64,000 nt of DNA, from positions 1,379,662-1,443,661 of the forward strand of contig NZ_KK211189.1 in the NCBI RefSeq assembly GCF_000620845.1, given 5' to 3'. This DNA comes from Exiguobacterium marinum DSM 16307. GTDB lineage: Bacteria > Bacillota > Bacilli > Exiguobacteriales > Exiguobacteriaceae. Shown in pieces: positions 26,666-37,032 of the stretch; within the stretch, counting starts at the first letter, position 1, and every line of letters begins with the position of its first letter. The notes below the pieces were generated by a model, which was given only the letters and a program-made list of their open reading frames with translations, did not search any database and was not told the origin of the DNA. The position numbers and the translations under genes were made by a program.

Positions 26666-27220
26666 ATGCATGAAAAATACGCATCCTCATTTCACGAAAA
26701 TATTTCAAAAATACGAATGTTAATCGTTCAATCGTCTTTAGTTCCAGGTGATCGGCTTCCGTCCGAACGTGAACTCGCCGAAACACTGTCGATTAGCCGT
26801 GCTTCTGTTCGCGAAGCGTTACGAGCATTGAGCTTTTTAGGCATCGTGGAGACGAGACGTGGTGGTGGCACATTTTTATGTGAACAAGACCGACACCGTT
26901 ACATTGAGATTTTATCAGAGTTCATTGTGACCAAACAGACGAAAGAGTCCGATATTATCGAGATGCTTCGCTTGTTGGAACGAATGGCGTTTTCAGAAGT
27001 TGAACCGACAATGGAACGGCTGACTCAATTAGAAGCCGTGATTGATAATGATCGATCGTTTCGTCAGCAAATCATCTTTCAATTAAAGAATGAATTGTTT
27101 ATTCGAATTTGGAGCGAACTCAATCGATTTTTTGACGGACTAGACGCTGGAGATCTATATACCCTCGAGGAACGAAAACGATTTCTCGAGATGTGGCGTG
27201 GAATGGGGATGCCGGAATGA
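26666..27220 (+). CDS. GntR-family regulator upstream of accDA
   Basis: A 184-residue regulator with a GntR winged helix-turn-helix at about 10-75 ([47 protein letters not shown]). A short helical C-terminal domain of about 100 residues follows, smaller than a full FCD domain. The ATG at 26666 is preferred, though its GGGAG site is 12 bases away; a TTG at 26654 is possible. The stop is 14 bases before accD, so it is probably co-transcribed with accDA. Control of fatty-acid synthesis is inferred from position; the effector is unknown. Confidence 0.87.
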   Translation: MHEKYASSFHENISKIRMLIVQSSLVPGDRLPSERELAETLSISRASVREALRALSFLGIVETRRGGGTFLCEQDRHRYIEILSEFIVTKQTKESDIIEMLRLLERMAFSEVEPTMERLTQLEAVIDNDRSFRQQIIFQLKNELFIRIWSELNRFFDGLDAGDLYTLEERKRFLEMWRGMGMPE

Positions 27221-27234
27221 ACGAGGGGGAAGCG

Positions 27235-28089
27235 ATGACTGCTTTTTTCAAGAAACCAAAACGATACATGCCATTGCGTCAAAGAGAGCCAAAGATTGAC
27301 GCACCACAGGGATTAATGACGAAATGTCCATCTTGTAAATATATGCACTATACAAAACAGTTAAATGAAAATCATAAAGTATGTGACTGTGGTTATCATT
27401 TTCCGCTTCATGCACAAGAACGGATTGATATGCTTGTCGACAAAGGGTCGTTTGAACGTTTTGCAGGACCTTCTGTCAAAACGAATCCGCTCAATTTTCC
27501 TGACTATGAAGAAAAGTTAAATAAAGACCGAGAACGGACCGGAATTGAGGAGGCAGTCATTTGTGGAAGGGCGACGATTGATGGACTGCCGCTTGTCATC
27601 TGCGTAATGGATGCCAGATTCAGAATGGGGTCAATGGGGGCTTACGTGGGAGAAGCAATCGCTTCCGCTGTCCGTAAAGCAACATCTCTCGGTCTACCGG
27701 TTGTCTTATTCACGGCATCAGGCGGAGCTAGGATGCAAGAAGGAATGGTTAGCTTGATGCAAATGGCGAATACATCCATTGCATTAAAAGAACATGATGA
27801 GGCCGGACTTCTATATATCGCGTATTTGACACATCCGACGACAGGTGGCGTCTCAGCAAGTTTCGCGATGCTCGGCGATTTGAACGTCGCAGAACCAGGA
27901 GCGCTGATCGGGTTTGCAGGACGCCGAATCATCGAACAGACGATTCGGGAAAAACTCCCGGAGAACTTCCAGACAGCAGAATTTCTACTCGAGTCGGGGC
28001 AACTAGATGCGGTTATTCATCGCGAACAGATGCGTTCGTTCTTGCTGAAAATGATTGGATTACACGATGGGGGTGTTCGTCATGTTTGA
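27235..28089 (+). CDS. accD: Acetyl-CoA carboxylase carboxyltransferase subunit beta
   Basis: A 284-residue beta subunit of the carboxyltransferase, making malonyl-CoA for fatty-acid synthesis with AccA. The N-terminal zinc ribbon has Cys31, Cys34, Cys50 and Cys52. The second pair is CDC, one residue shorter than the usual CxxC. The crotonase-like core carries [12 protein letters not shown] and [12 protein letters not shown]. The ATG at 27235 has GAGGGGGAAG upstream. The 3' end overlaps the accA start by eight bases, so translational coupling with its partner is likely. Confidence 0.95.
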   Translation: MTAFFKKPKRYMPLRQREPKIDAPQGLMTKCPSCKYMHYTKQLNENHKVCDCGYHFPLHAQERIDMLVDKGSFERFAGPSVKTNPLNFPDYEEKLNKDRERTGIEEAVICGRATIDGLPLVICVMDARFRMGSMGAYVGEAIASAVRKATSLGLPVVLFTASGGARMQEGMVSLMQMANTSIALKEHDEAGLLYIAYLTHPTTGGVSASFAMLGDLNVAEPGALIGFAGRRIIEQTIREKLPENFQTAEFLLESGQLDAVIHREQMRSFLLKMIGLHDGGVRHV

Positions 28090-29017
28090 CCCAATCAAAG
28101 AAGTGACTGAACAATTAAATAAACTACGTGAAACGGCCGAAACAAAAGGTATCGATCTGTCCCGTGAGATTCGCCATCTCGAGTTAAAGCTCGACCGATT
28201 AGAAAAAGATATTTATGGGAATATGAAACCGTGGGACCGCGTTCAACTGGCTCGAAACCCGAAACGACCGACAACGCTCGATTATATTCAGCATCTGTTC
28301 CCTGATTTTTTGGAACTCCATGGAGACCGGCATGGGTATGACGATGCAGCGATTGTTTCGGGACTTGCGACATTTGAAGGGGTGCCGGTTACGGTCATCG
28401 GTCACCAGCGTGGTCGGAATACGAAAGAGAACATGAGGCGGAACTTTGGGATGCCACATCCGGAAGGATACCGAAAAGCATTGCGTTTCATGAAGCAAGC
28501 TGAGAAGTTCAATCGCCCGATTTTAACATTTATCGATACGAAAGGGGCTTACCCCGGAAAAGCCGCTGAAGAACGCGGTCAAAGCGAAGCAATTGCTCGA
28601 AACTTGTTTGAGATGGCGACCCTGAAAGTGCCGATCGTGTCCGTCGTCATTGGAGAAGGTGGTTCTGGAGGCGCACTTGGAATTGGCGTTTGCGATCGTT
28701 TATTGATGCTTGAGAATAGTACGTATTCGGTCATCTCGCCAGAAGGTGCAGCGGCACTTCTATGGAAAGATGCGAAGCAAGCGGAACGCGCGGCAGAAAC
28801 GATGAAAATTACGGCGCGAGATTTGCTCAACTTAGGGATTGTAGATGAGGTTGTGGGAGAAGTGTATGGGGGTGCACATGTTGATGTGTCATTACAGTCA
28901 TCGCTCTTAAAGACTGTATTATTACAGCATATGAATGAGTTGCTCGGTCAGTCGACTTCTCAACTGATTCAAGGGCGGGCGACCAAATATCATCAAATTG
29001 GCACAATTAGTGAGTGA
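28082..29017 (+). CDS. accA: Acetyl-CoA carboxylase carboxyltransferase subunit alpha
   Basis: A 311-residue alpha subunit, partner of AccD. It has a helical N-terminus ([14 protein letters not shown]) and a carboxyltransferase core with [26 protein letters not shown] and [12 protein letters not shown]. The ATG at 28082 overlaps accD by eight bases with GGGGGTG as ribosome site; the frame open to 28055 would overlap accD more deeply. Its stop codon is also the first three bases of a perfect cre-like sequence that precedes pfkA. Confidence 0.96.
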   Translation: MFDPIKEVTEQLNKLRETAETKGIDLSREIRHLELKLDRLEKDIYGNMKPWDRVQLARNPKRPTTLDYIQHLFPDFLELHGDRHGYDDAAIVSGLATFEGVPVTVIGHQRGRNTKENMRRNFGMPHPEGYRKALRFMKQAEKFNRPILTFIDTKGAYPGKAAEERGQSEAIARNLFEMATLKVPIVSVVIGEGGSGGALGIGVCDRLLMLENSTYSVISPEGAAALLWKDAKQAERAAETMKITARDLLNLGIVDEVVGEVYGGAHVDVSLQSSLLKTVLLQHMNELLGQSTSQLIQGRATKYHQIGTISE

Positions 29018-29028
29018 AAACGGTATCA
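29015..29028 (+). promoter_or_regulatory. Perfect cre-consensus site upstream of pfkA
   Basis: TGAAAACGGTATCA agrees with TGWAANCGNTNWCA at every defined position. It starts at the accA stop codon and lies about 150 bases before the pfkA start. A possible pfkA promoter is TTGTAA (29109-29114), 18 bases, TATTTT (29133-29138). That would place the site about 120 bases upstream of the start of transcription, an arrangement that suits activation rather than blockage. Confidence 0.6.
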
Positions 29029-29165
29029 ATGGCTTTGAATATGGCTTTATTCATTCATGAAGTGACTGCTTTATAACATACCCTATGCATTTTTTTCACA
29101 TACTTGTGTTGTAAAACAAAGGTCAGACATGGTATTTTATTTTCAGATTTCGTTAAAACACATAA

Positions 29166-30146
<981 letters not shown>

Positions 30147-30238
30147 ACGATTCACCATGTAGGGAGACGGGAACCGGTCAAAGGCTCCCCGTTTTCCATA
30201 TGTAAGTTGCACCATATCCCCTAGGAGGTTTTTATATT

Positions 30239-31981
30239 ATGCGTAGAACGAAAATTGTATGTACGATTGGACCCGCTTCAGAGAAGCGTCTTCCTGAAAT
30301 GATTGAAGCTGGAATGAACGTTGCCCGTCTCAACTTCTCACACGGTGACTACGAAGAGCACGGCGCACGTATCCGTGACATCCGTGAAGCTGCAAAAACT
30401 GCTGGTAAAGTGGTAACAGTCCTTCTTGATACAAAAGGTCCAGAAATCCGTACTCATACGTTTGAAGATGGAAAAGCCCTTCTCGAAAAAGGAAAAGAAG
30501 TCACAATCGTCTCAACTGAAGAAATCGTCGGAACGAAAGATCGTTTCTCTGTGACGTATGAAGGACTTTACGATGATGTAGAAATCGGTTCGCACATCAT
30601 GCTCGACGACGGTCTCATCGGACTCCGTGTCGTTGAAAAGCTTGAAAACCGTGACCTCCGCTGCGTCATCGAAAACGAAGGAATCATCAAGACGAAGAAA
30701 GGTGTAAACTTGCCAAACGTCAAGGTAAACCTTCCTGCCCTTACAGATAAAGATATCGCGGACATCGAGTTCGGGATCTCACAAGATATCGACGTCATCG
30801 CAGCATCGTTCGTACGTCGTGCATCAGACGTGGTAGAAATCCGTCAACTTCTTGAAAAACATAATGCATCACACATCAAGATTTACCCGAAAATCGAGAA
30901 CCAAGAAGGTGTTGACAACATCGACGAAATCTTGGCAATCTCTGACGGTTTGATGGTTGCCCGTGGTGACCTCGGAATCGAGATCCCGACGGAAGAAGTA
31001 ACACCGGTTCAAAAAGAACTCATCAAGAAGTGTAACGACCTTGGTAAACCTGTTATCACAGCGACGCAAATGCTCGATTCGATGCAACGTAACCCGCGTC
31101 CAACGCGTGCGGAAGCATCAGACGTAGCAAACGCAATCTTGGATGGTACAGATGCGGTCATGCTTTCTGGTGAGACAGCAGCAGGTGACTACCCAATCGA
31201 GTCAGTTCAAATGCAAGCGGCCATCGCTGAGCGTACAGAACGCATGCTCGACTACAAAAACTTGTTGAAAGATCGTCAGAAACGCAGTGAGCACACGGTG
31301 ACGGATGCAATCTCACAAGCGGTTGCCCACACAGCAATCAACTTGAACGCAAAAGCAATCTTGACGCCGACACAATCAGGCTACACGGCTGCTCGTACGG
31401 CGAAGTATCGTCCTGAAGCGAACATCATTGCGGTAACTGAATCTGAGCGCGTAGCACGTCAATTGAACCTCGTATGGGGCGTATACCCAATCGTGGCTGA
31501 GACGATGCCAAACAACACGGATGAAATGTTGGTTCAAGCATCTGAAGCAGCTCGTCACGAAGGATTTGTTACTGACGGTGACCTCGTTGTCATCTCAGCC
31601 GGAATTCCTGCGGCAACAGCTGGTACGACGAACATGATGAAAGTCCACATCGTCGGTCATGCTCTTGCTGACGGACGTGGTATTGGCGAGCGCGGTGTGG
31701 TCGGTGAAGTCGTGGTCGCGAATAATGCGGATGAAGCAAACGCAAAAGCGAAAGACGGAATGATTCTCGTCGCACCATTCACAGATAAAGAAATGATGCC
31801 TGCAATCGAAAAAGCGGCTGGAATCATCACAGAAGACGGTGGATTGACGAGCCATGCAGGTATCGTTGGACCATCACTCCGTAAACCGGTCATCGTAGGT
31901 GTAGAGGCAGCAACATCTTCACTTCGTGACGGTCAAATGATTTCAATCGACCCACTTACAGGTAAAATCTACAACGCATAA
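30239..31981 (+). CDS. pyk: Pyruvate kinase with C-terminal PEP-utiliser domain
   Basis: A 580-residue pyruvate kinase (phosphoenolpyruvate + ADP to pyruvate + ATP). The barrel starts with [11 protein letters not shown] and has the catalytic Lys region YPKIENQEG and the [12 protein letters not shown] signature. A regulatory domain follows, and then the extra PEP-utilising phosphohistidine-like domain (about 475-580, with [13 protein letters not shown]) found in Bacillus-type enzymes. CTAGGAGG precedes the ATG. It ends at a strong terminator. Confidence 0.97.
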   Translation: MRRTKIVCTIGPASEKRLPEMIEAGMNVARLNFSHGDYEEHGARIRDIREAAKTAGKVVTVLLDTKGPEIRTHTFEDGKALLEKGKEVTIVSTEEIVGTKDRFSVTYEGLYDDVEIGSHIMLDDGLIGLRVVEKLENRDLRCVIENEGIIKTKKGVNLPNVKVNLPALTDKDIADIEFGISQDIDVIAASFVRRASDVVEIRQLLEKHNASHIKIYPKIENQEGVDNIDEILAISDGLMVARGDLGIEIPTEEVTPVQKELIKKCNDLGKPVITATQMLDSMQRNPRPTRAEASDVANAILDGTDAVMLSGETAAGDYPIESVQMQAAIAERTERMLDYKNLLKDRQKRSEHTVTDAISQAVAHTAINLNAKAILTPTQSGYTAARTAKYRPEANIIAVTESERVARQLNLVWGVYPIVAETMPNNTDEMLVQASEAARHEGFVTDGDLVVISAGIPAATAGTTNMMKVHIVGHALADGRGIGERGVVGEVVVANNADEANAKAKDGMILVAPFTDKEMMPAIEKAAGIITEDGGLTSHAGIVGPSLRKPVIVGVEAATSSLRDGQMISIDPLTGKIYNA

Positions 31982-31994
31982 TTGAACGACAATC

Positions 31995-32028
31995 GAACCG
32001 GCCTTCTTCAAAGGTCGGTTTTTTTTCC
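31995..32028 (+). terminator. pyk terminator
   Basis: Arms AACCGGCCTT and AAGGTCGGTT (one G-U pair) with a CTTCA loop are followed by eight T residues. Confidence 0.9.
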
Positions 32029-32048
32029 GTTCAAAGAAAGGAAACATA

Positions 32049-32513
32049 ATGAGTGCTTATCTTTTTTTATTGATGCTCGTATTAATCGGTGTCATTTCAA
32101 ATAATCAATCGGTTATTATCGCAAGTAGTGTTTTGCTAATTATTAAAGCGATCGGTTTCGGAGATCAATTATTCCCCACACTCGCATCCAAAGGAATCAG
32201 TTGGGGCGTGACCATCATAACGATTGCTGTCCTTGTTCCGATTGCAACCGGAGACATCGGGTTTAAAGAATTGTGGAATAGTATTAAAGGGCCGGTCGGA
32301 ATCGTGGCATTTGCTTCAGGAATGTTCGTCGCCATTGCAGCGGGACAAGGTGTGCAGTTGATGCGTGTCGACCCTGTCGTTACGACAGCCCTCCTCGCAG
32401 GTACGATTCTAGCGGTTGGATTCATGAAAGGGATACCGGTCGGACCGCTTGTCGGAGCTGGGATTGCAGCATTGATTTTAGGTGGATATCAAATCATTGA
32501 AAAATGGTTTTGA
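32049..32513 (+). CDS. ytwI: UPF0756/DUF441 membrane protein YtwI
   Basis: A 154-residue protein with four hydrophobic helices (roughly 2-20, 50-70, 83-103 and 115-150). It matches the DUF441 (UPF0756) family in length and pattern. The position between pyk and citZ is the same as for Bacillus ytwI. The function is unknown. AAAGGAAA precedes the ATG. Confidence 0.88.
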   Translation: MSAYLFLLMLVLIGVISNNQSVIIASSVLLIIKAIGFGDQLFPTLASKGISWGVTIITIAVLVPIATGDIGFKELWNSIKGPVGIVAFASGMFVAIAAGQGVQLMRVDPVVTTALLAGTILAVGFMKGIPVGPLVGAGIAALILGGYQIIEKWF

Positions 32514-32527
32514 TATTTTCTGACAAC

Positions 32528-32541
32528 TGAAGCCGCTTACA
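32528..32541 (+). promoter_or_regulatory. Candidate cre site upstream of citZ
   Basis: TGAAGCCGCTTACA matches the cre consensus at 13 of 14 positions (G for A at position 5). It sits about 20-30 bases upstream of promoter-like sequences (TATACT at 32565-32570). The citZ start is about 160 bases away. CcpA repression of citZ is known in Bacillus. Confidence 0.6.
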
Positions 32542-32698
32542 TTTCTTTTTTGCAATAAATTGTTTATACTATATAAAGGACAGGGTAAACGGAGACTGGG
32601 CGAATGAAGGGGAAAGGCCCATCCCGTATCCTTATTCCCTACAAACAGACTGTTTTTACGGTCGATCACTTTTAAACAAGACTGAGGGGGAGTTATGA

Positions 32699-33811
32699 AT
32701 GTCAACGACAAAAGGGTTAGAAGGTATTGTGGCAGCAGCCTCAAAAGTCAGCTCAATTATTGACGGTCAATTGACTTATGGAGGATACACCATTGATGAT
32801 TTAGCGGACCACGCCACATTTGAAGAAGTAGTTTTCTTATTGTGGAACGACCGCTTACCAAATGCAGAGGAATTGACAGCGCTATCAGAATCGCTTGTAA
32901 AAGAAGCGACATTACCTGAAGAGGTGATTGATACGTTAAAACGTGCACCGAAATCAGCCAATGCGATGGCGACGATTCGTACAGCACTCTCACAACTCGC
33001 TCTATATGATGAAGAATCTGAAGACATGAGTGACGAGGCGAACATGCGTAAAGCGATTCGTCTGCAAGCTCAAGTTGCGACAATCGTGACAGCTTTCGCT
33101 CGTCTTCGTAAAGGGGAACAACCGGTTGCCCCCAAACAAGGTCTTTCTTATGCGGGTAACTTCTTGTATATGCTAAACGGGGAAGAGCCGAACGAAGTAG
33201 CAGAAAAAACGATTGATAAGGCACTCATTTTACATGCAGACCATGAATTGAACGCCTCGACATTCACAGCACGCGTTTGTGTGGCGACACTATCAGACAT
33301 GTACTCTGGCGTCACGGCGGCGATGGGAGCACTCAAAGGACCACTTCACGGTGGGGCGAACGAAGCAGTTATGAAAATGCTTCACGAGATTGACTCGGTT
33401 GATCGAGTTGAAGAATATGTTCGTGGTAAATTCGAGCGCAAAGAAAAAATCATGGGCTTCGGTCACCGTGTTTATAAGGACGGCGACCCGCGCGCGAAGC
33501 ATTTGAAAGAAATGAGTCGCCAATTGACTGCTCAAATCGGCGAACCGAAATGGTATGAGATGTCTGAGAAAATCGATCATCTCGTCGAAACAGAAAAAGG
33601 ATTGAAGCCGAATGTCGATTTCTATTCAGCTTCGACGTATTATGCGCTCGGTCTTGAAGAAGATTTATTCACACCAATCTTCGCTGTATCTCGTATGTCT
33701 GGATGGATCGCACATATCCTTGAGCAATACGCGGACAACCGTTTGATTCGTCCACGTGCGGAATATGTCGGTGAAACGAGCCGTAAATATGTTTCTGTGA
33801 ACGAACGTTAA
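32699..33811 (+). CDS. citZ: Citrate synthase
   Basis: A 370-residue citrate synthase, first enzyme of the TCA cycle. Active-site regions ILHADHELNASTFTARV and GFGHRVYKDGDPRAK are intact. A GAGGGGGAG site precedes the ATG at 32699. About 185 bases of upstream sequence carry a cre-like site and a leader with a small hairpin (TGGGC/GCCCA). icd and mdh follow in the same direction, as in the Bacillus citZ-icd-mdh operon. Confidence 0.96.
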   Translation: MSTTKGLEGIVAAASKVSSIIDGQLTYGGYTIDDLADHATFEEVVFLLWNDRLPNAEELTALSESLVKEATLPEEVIDTLKRAPKSANAMATIRTALSQLALYDEESEDMSDEANMRKAIRLQAQVATIVTAFARLRKGEQPVAPKQGLSYAGNFLYMLNGEEPNEVAEKTIDKALILHADHELNASTFTARVCVATLSDMYSGVTAAMGALKGPLHGGANEAVMKMLHEIDSVDRVEEYVRGKFERKEKIMGFGHRVYKDGDPRAKHLKEMSRQLTAQIGEPKWYEMSEKIDHLVETEKGLKPNVDFYSASTYYALGLEEDLFTPIFAVSRMSGWIAHILEQYADNRLIRPRAEYVGETSRKYVSVNER

Positions 33812-33856
33812 TTCGGGACACATTTTAGACAAAAGTTTGGTAAACTAACAAGTGAC

Positions 33857-33882
33857 GTAGGTCGGCGCACGCGTCGACCTAC
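33857..33882 (+). other. Stem-loop between citZ and icd
   Basis: A perfect eight-base stem (GTAGGTCG/CGACCTAC) closes a loop GCGCACGCGT that can pair further. There is no T-run, so it is more likely an mRNA processing or stability element than a terminator. Confidence 0.6.
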
Positions 33883-33907
33883 AGTAATGTACTTAGGGGG
33901 ATTCATT

Positions 33908-35179
33908 ATGTTGACACAAGGACAAAAGATTACAGTTGAAAACGGTGTATTGAACGTACCAAACGTACCGACCGTACCATTTATTATCGGTGACGGCACG
34001 GGCCCTGACATTTGGAATGCGGCTGTTCGTGTATTTGACGCTGCAGTTGAAAAAGCATACGGCGGCGACAAGAAAATCGAATGGATGGAAGTATACGCTG
34101 GTGAGAAAGCATATAACGAAAAAGGCGAATGGCTTCCGACAGAGACACTCGATCAAATCCGCGAGTACTTGATTGCGATCAAAGGACCACTCACGACACC
34201 AGTCGGTGGTGGGATTCGGTCATTGAACGTTGCGCTTCGTCAAGAACTTGACTTGTATACTTGCCTTCGTCCAGTTCGTTACTTCACAGGTGTTCCATCA
34301 CCAGTAAAACGTCCTGAAGATACAGACATGGTCATCTTCCGTGAGAACACAGAAGATATTTACGCGGGAATCGAATACGCTTCAGGAAGCGATGAAGTGA
34401 AAAAGCTCATCAACTTCTTGCAAGATGAGATGAACGTCAATAAAATTCGTTTCCCAGAGACATCAGGGATTGGCATCAAGCCGGTTTCTTCTGAAGGAAC
34501 AGAACGTTTAGTCCGTGCTGCAATCGAGTATGCGATTGCGAACGACCGTAAATCCGTTACACTCGTTCACAAAGGGAACATCATGAAGTTCACAGAAGGC
34601 GCATTTAAAAACTGGGGCTATGCTCTTGCTGAAGCGGAGTACGGCGACAAAGTCTTCACATGGGCACAATACGACCGCATTAAAGAAGAGTCTGGTGAAG
34701 CGGCTGCGAACGAAGCACAATCAAAAGCAGAAGCTGAAGGGAAAATCATCGTCAAAGATTCAATCGCTGATATCTTCCTTCAACAAATCTTGACACGACC
34801 ACGTGAGTTCGATGTCGTTGCGACGATGAACTTGAACGGTGACTACATTTCAGATGCCCTTGCTGCACAAGTGGGTGGAATCGGGATTGCACCTGGTGCG
34901 AATATCAACTACATCACAGGACATGCAATCTTCGAAGCGACACATGGTACGGCTCCGAAATATGCAGGTCTTGATAAAGTAAACCCATCGTCAGTCATCC
35001 TTTCTGGTGAGATGATGCTCCGTCACATGAACTGGAACGAGGCGGCTGATCTCATCACCCGTTCGATGGAGAAAACAATTGCTTCGAAAGTCGTCACGTA
35101 TGATTTTGCTCGTCTCATGGACGGAGCGACAGAAGTGAAGTGTTCTGAGTTCGCTGATGAATTAATCAAAAACATGTAA
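33908..35179 (+). CDS. icd: NADP-dependent isocitrate dehydrogenase
   Basis: A 423-residue enzyme that oxidises isocitrate to 2-oxoglutarate with NADP. It shows [12 protein letters not shown] and the substrate loop [32 protein letters not shown], the [10 protein letters not shown] metal site and [10 protein letters not shown] are also present. The serine of the RSLN segment is the one phosphorylated in enterics. The ATG at 33908 follows AGGGGG; the ATG at 33887 lies before that site. mdh starts 34 bases downstream. Confidence 0.97.
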   Translation: MLTQGQKITVENGVLNVPNVPTVPFIIGDGTGPDIWNAAVRVFDAAVEKAYGGDKKIEWMEVYAGEKAYNEKGEWLPTETLDQIREYLIAIKGPLTTPVGGGIRSLNVALRQELDLYTCLRPVRYFTGVPSPVKRPEDTDMVIFRENTEDIYAGIEYASGSDEVKKLINFLQDEMNVNKIRFPETSGIGIKPVSSEGTERLVRAAIEYAIANDRKSVTLVHKGNIMKFTEGAFKNWGYALAEAEYGDKVFTWAQYDRIKEESGEAAANEAQSKAEAEGKIIVKDSIADIFLQQILTRPREFDVVATMNLNGDYISDALAAQVGGIGIAPGANINYITGHAIFEATHGTAPKYAGLDKVNPSSVILSGEMMLRHMNWNEAADLITRSMEKTIASKVVTYDFARLMDGATEVKCSEFADELIKNM

Positions 35180-35213
35180 GTCATTCGAAAGAGTCAATTG
35201 AGGGGGAGAGCTC

Positions 35214-36146
35214 ATGATTCGTCGTAACAAAATTTCTGTAATTGGAAGTGGCTTCACCGGTGCTACTACTGCACTGTACTTGGCTCAGCGCGAGCTAGGG
35301 AATGTCGTTCTGCTCGATATGGAAGAAAAAGTTGGACCGACGAAAGGAAAAGCGCTCGACATGCAAGAAACGGCTCCGATTCAAGGGTTTGATGCTTGGG
35401 TCACAGGGACATCAGATTACGCCGATACGGCCGATTCAGACGTGGTCGTGATTACTGCAGGGATTGCCCGCAAACCAGGGATGAGCCGGGACGACCTCGT
35501 CGCAACGAACGCAAACGTCATGCGCTCGGTTGTGAAAGAGATTGCCATCCATTCTCCAGAAGCCATTCTGATTGTTCTGACCAATCCCGTCGATGCGATG
35601 ACGTATGCTGCGTTTAAAGAGTCGGGGTTCCCGAAAGAACGTGTCATCGGACAATCTGGGGTTCTGGATACGGCTCGTTTCCGTACATTTGTAGCACAAG
35701 AGTTAAACGTATCCGTCAAAGATGTATCGGGGTTCGTTCTCGGAGGACATGGGGACGATATGGTTCCTCTTGTACGCTACTCATACGCTGGGGGAATCCC
35801 GCTCGAAAAACTCATCTCAGATGAACGAATCGAGCAAATTGTGGAGCGAACGCGCAAAGGCGGTGGCGAGATCGTCCAACTATTGGGGGATGGCTCGGCG
35901 TATTATGCGCCAGCTGCTGCTATCGTGGAGATGGTCGAAGCGATTGTGAAAGATCAGCGTCGGATTTTACCTGCCATAGCATACCTTGAAGGGGAGTACG
36001 GATTCAATGACTTGTATCTTGGTGTCCCGACGATTCTTGGTAAACATGGAATTGAGCAAGTGCTTGAGCTCGAATTGACAGATGAAGAAAAAGCAGCACT
36101 TTCGAAGTCTGCTGACTCTGTCCGCTCGGTATTAGGCGTCTTATAA
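35214..36146 (+). CDS. mdh: Malate dehydrogenase (LDH-like)
   Basis: A 310-residue NAD-dependent malate dehydrogenase of the lactate-dehydrogenase-like type. The dinucleotide motif [10 protein letters not shown] is near residue 11, substrate Arg residues lie in [10 protein letters not shown], and the catalytic His is in [10 protein letters not shown]. Asp in the LLDMEEKVG strand end supports NAD. AGGGGGAG precedes the ATG. A very strong terminator closes the citZ-icd-mdh unit. Confidence 0.96.
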   Translation: MIRRNKISVIGSGFTGATTALYLAQRELGNVVLLDMEEKVGPTKGKALDMQETAPIQGFDAWVTGTSDYADTADSDVVVITAGIARKPGMSRDDLVATNANVMRSVVKEIAIHSPEAILIVLTNPVDAMTYAAFKESGFPKERVIGQSGVLDTARFRTFVAQELNVSVKDVSGFVLGGHGDDMVPLVRYSYAGGIPLEKLISDERIEQIVERTRKGGGEIVQLLGDGSAYYAPAAAIVEMVEAIVKDQRRILPAIAYLEGEYGFNDLYLGVPTILGKHGIEQVLELELTDEEKAALSKSADSVRSVLGVL

Positions 36147-36151
36147 GAGGG

Positions 36152-36189
36152 AGATGCTTCCTGCAAATATGCAGGAAGCATCTTTTTTT
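36152..36189 (+). terminator. mdh terminator
   Basis: A 13-base perfect stem (AGATGCTTCCTGC arm) with an AAATAT loop is followed by seven T residues. Confidence 0.93.
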
Positions 36190-36330
36190 GCGTTTTGTAT
36201 CTTGTAGGGCATGCTACACTGAAAGTGGATTTGTTTTGTTTTTGTAAAGATTTGCTTTGAGGTTGGTCGTATCAAGGTTTGATTTGTAAAATAGAGAGTG
36301 ACATTTGATGGATCAAGAGGAGGAAGAAGT

Positions 36331-37032
36331 GTGGCTGATAAAGTAATTGTTGTCGACGATGAAGTATCAATCGCGACGTTATTAAAATTTAATTTAGAAC
36401 AAGCTGGCTTTGAAGTAGAAACGGCACATGATGGAAAAACCGGGTTGGAACTGGCTGAAAAAAAGGACGCCGTGCTCATTGTGCTCGATTTGATGCTCCC
36501 AGAAATGGACGGACTTGAAGTTTGCAAGCGACTTCGACAACAAAAAGTCAATACACCTATTTTGATGCTGACGGCAAAGGACGATGAATTTGATAAAGTC
36601 CTCGGTCTTGAGCTTGGCGCAGACGATTATTTAACAAAACCGTTTAGCCCACGTGAAGTGGTCGCCCGTGTCAAAGCGATTTTACGACGTTCAGGCCCAC
36701 AAGAGGCGGTTGTTGAAGAGGATGTCATCCAAATCGGTGACGTTAAAATCGTAGCTTCAAACTACGAAGTGTTCAAACAAGGAGAACGACTCGAATTGAC
36801 GCCGAAAGAGTTTGAACTGTTAGCCTATCTGGCAAAAAACAAGGGTCGTGTGCTGACACGGGACCAATTACTATCGGCCATTTGGAATTATGACTTTGTC
36901 GGTGACACGCGGATCGTCGACGTCCATATTAGTCACCTTCGTGAAAAAATTGAACCAGTGACCAAGAAACCAACCTACATTAAAACGATTCGCGGACTCG
37001 GGTATAAGATGGAGGAGCCGATTTCGGAATGA
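36331..37032 (+). CDS. phoP: Response regulator PhoP
   Basis: A 233-residue OmpR-family regulator of the phosphate response. The receiver domain has Asp10 and phospho-acceptor Asp53 (LDLMLPEMDG), with TAKDDEFDKVLGLELGADDY and KPFSPRE. The winged-helix domain (about 130-230) contains LTPKEFELL and GDTRIVDVHISHLR. It resembles Bacillus PhoP closely. The start is a GTG at 36331, seven bases after GAGGAGG. It overlaps phoR by four bases (ATGA). Confidence 0.93.
   Translation: MADKVIVVDDEVSIATLLKFNLEQAGFEVETAHDGKTGLELAEKKDAVLIVLDLMLPEMDGLEVCKRLRQQKVNTPILMLTAKDDEFDKVLGLELGADDYLTKPFSPREVVARVKAILRRSGPQEAVVEEDVIQIGDVKIVASNYEVFKQGERLELTPKEFELLAYLAKNKGRVLTRDQLLSAIWNYDFVGDTRIVDVHISHLREKIEPVTKKPTYIKTIRGLGYKMEEPISE

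Noticed and set aside
29130-29146. CodY-box-like sequence before pfkA
   Set aside because: Only about nine of fifteen positions fit the consensus and the right half does not match.
30160-30200. Attenuator between pfkA and pyk
   Set aside because: Short pairings (ACGGG/CCCGT and GGGAG/CTCCC) compete and no proper T-run follows; not strong enough to call.
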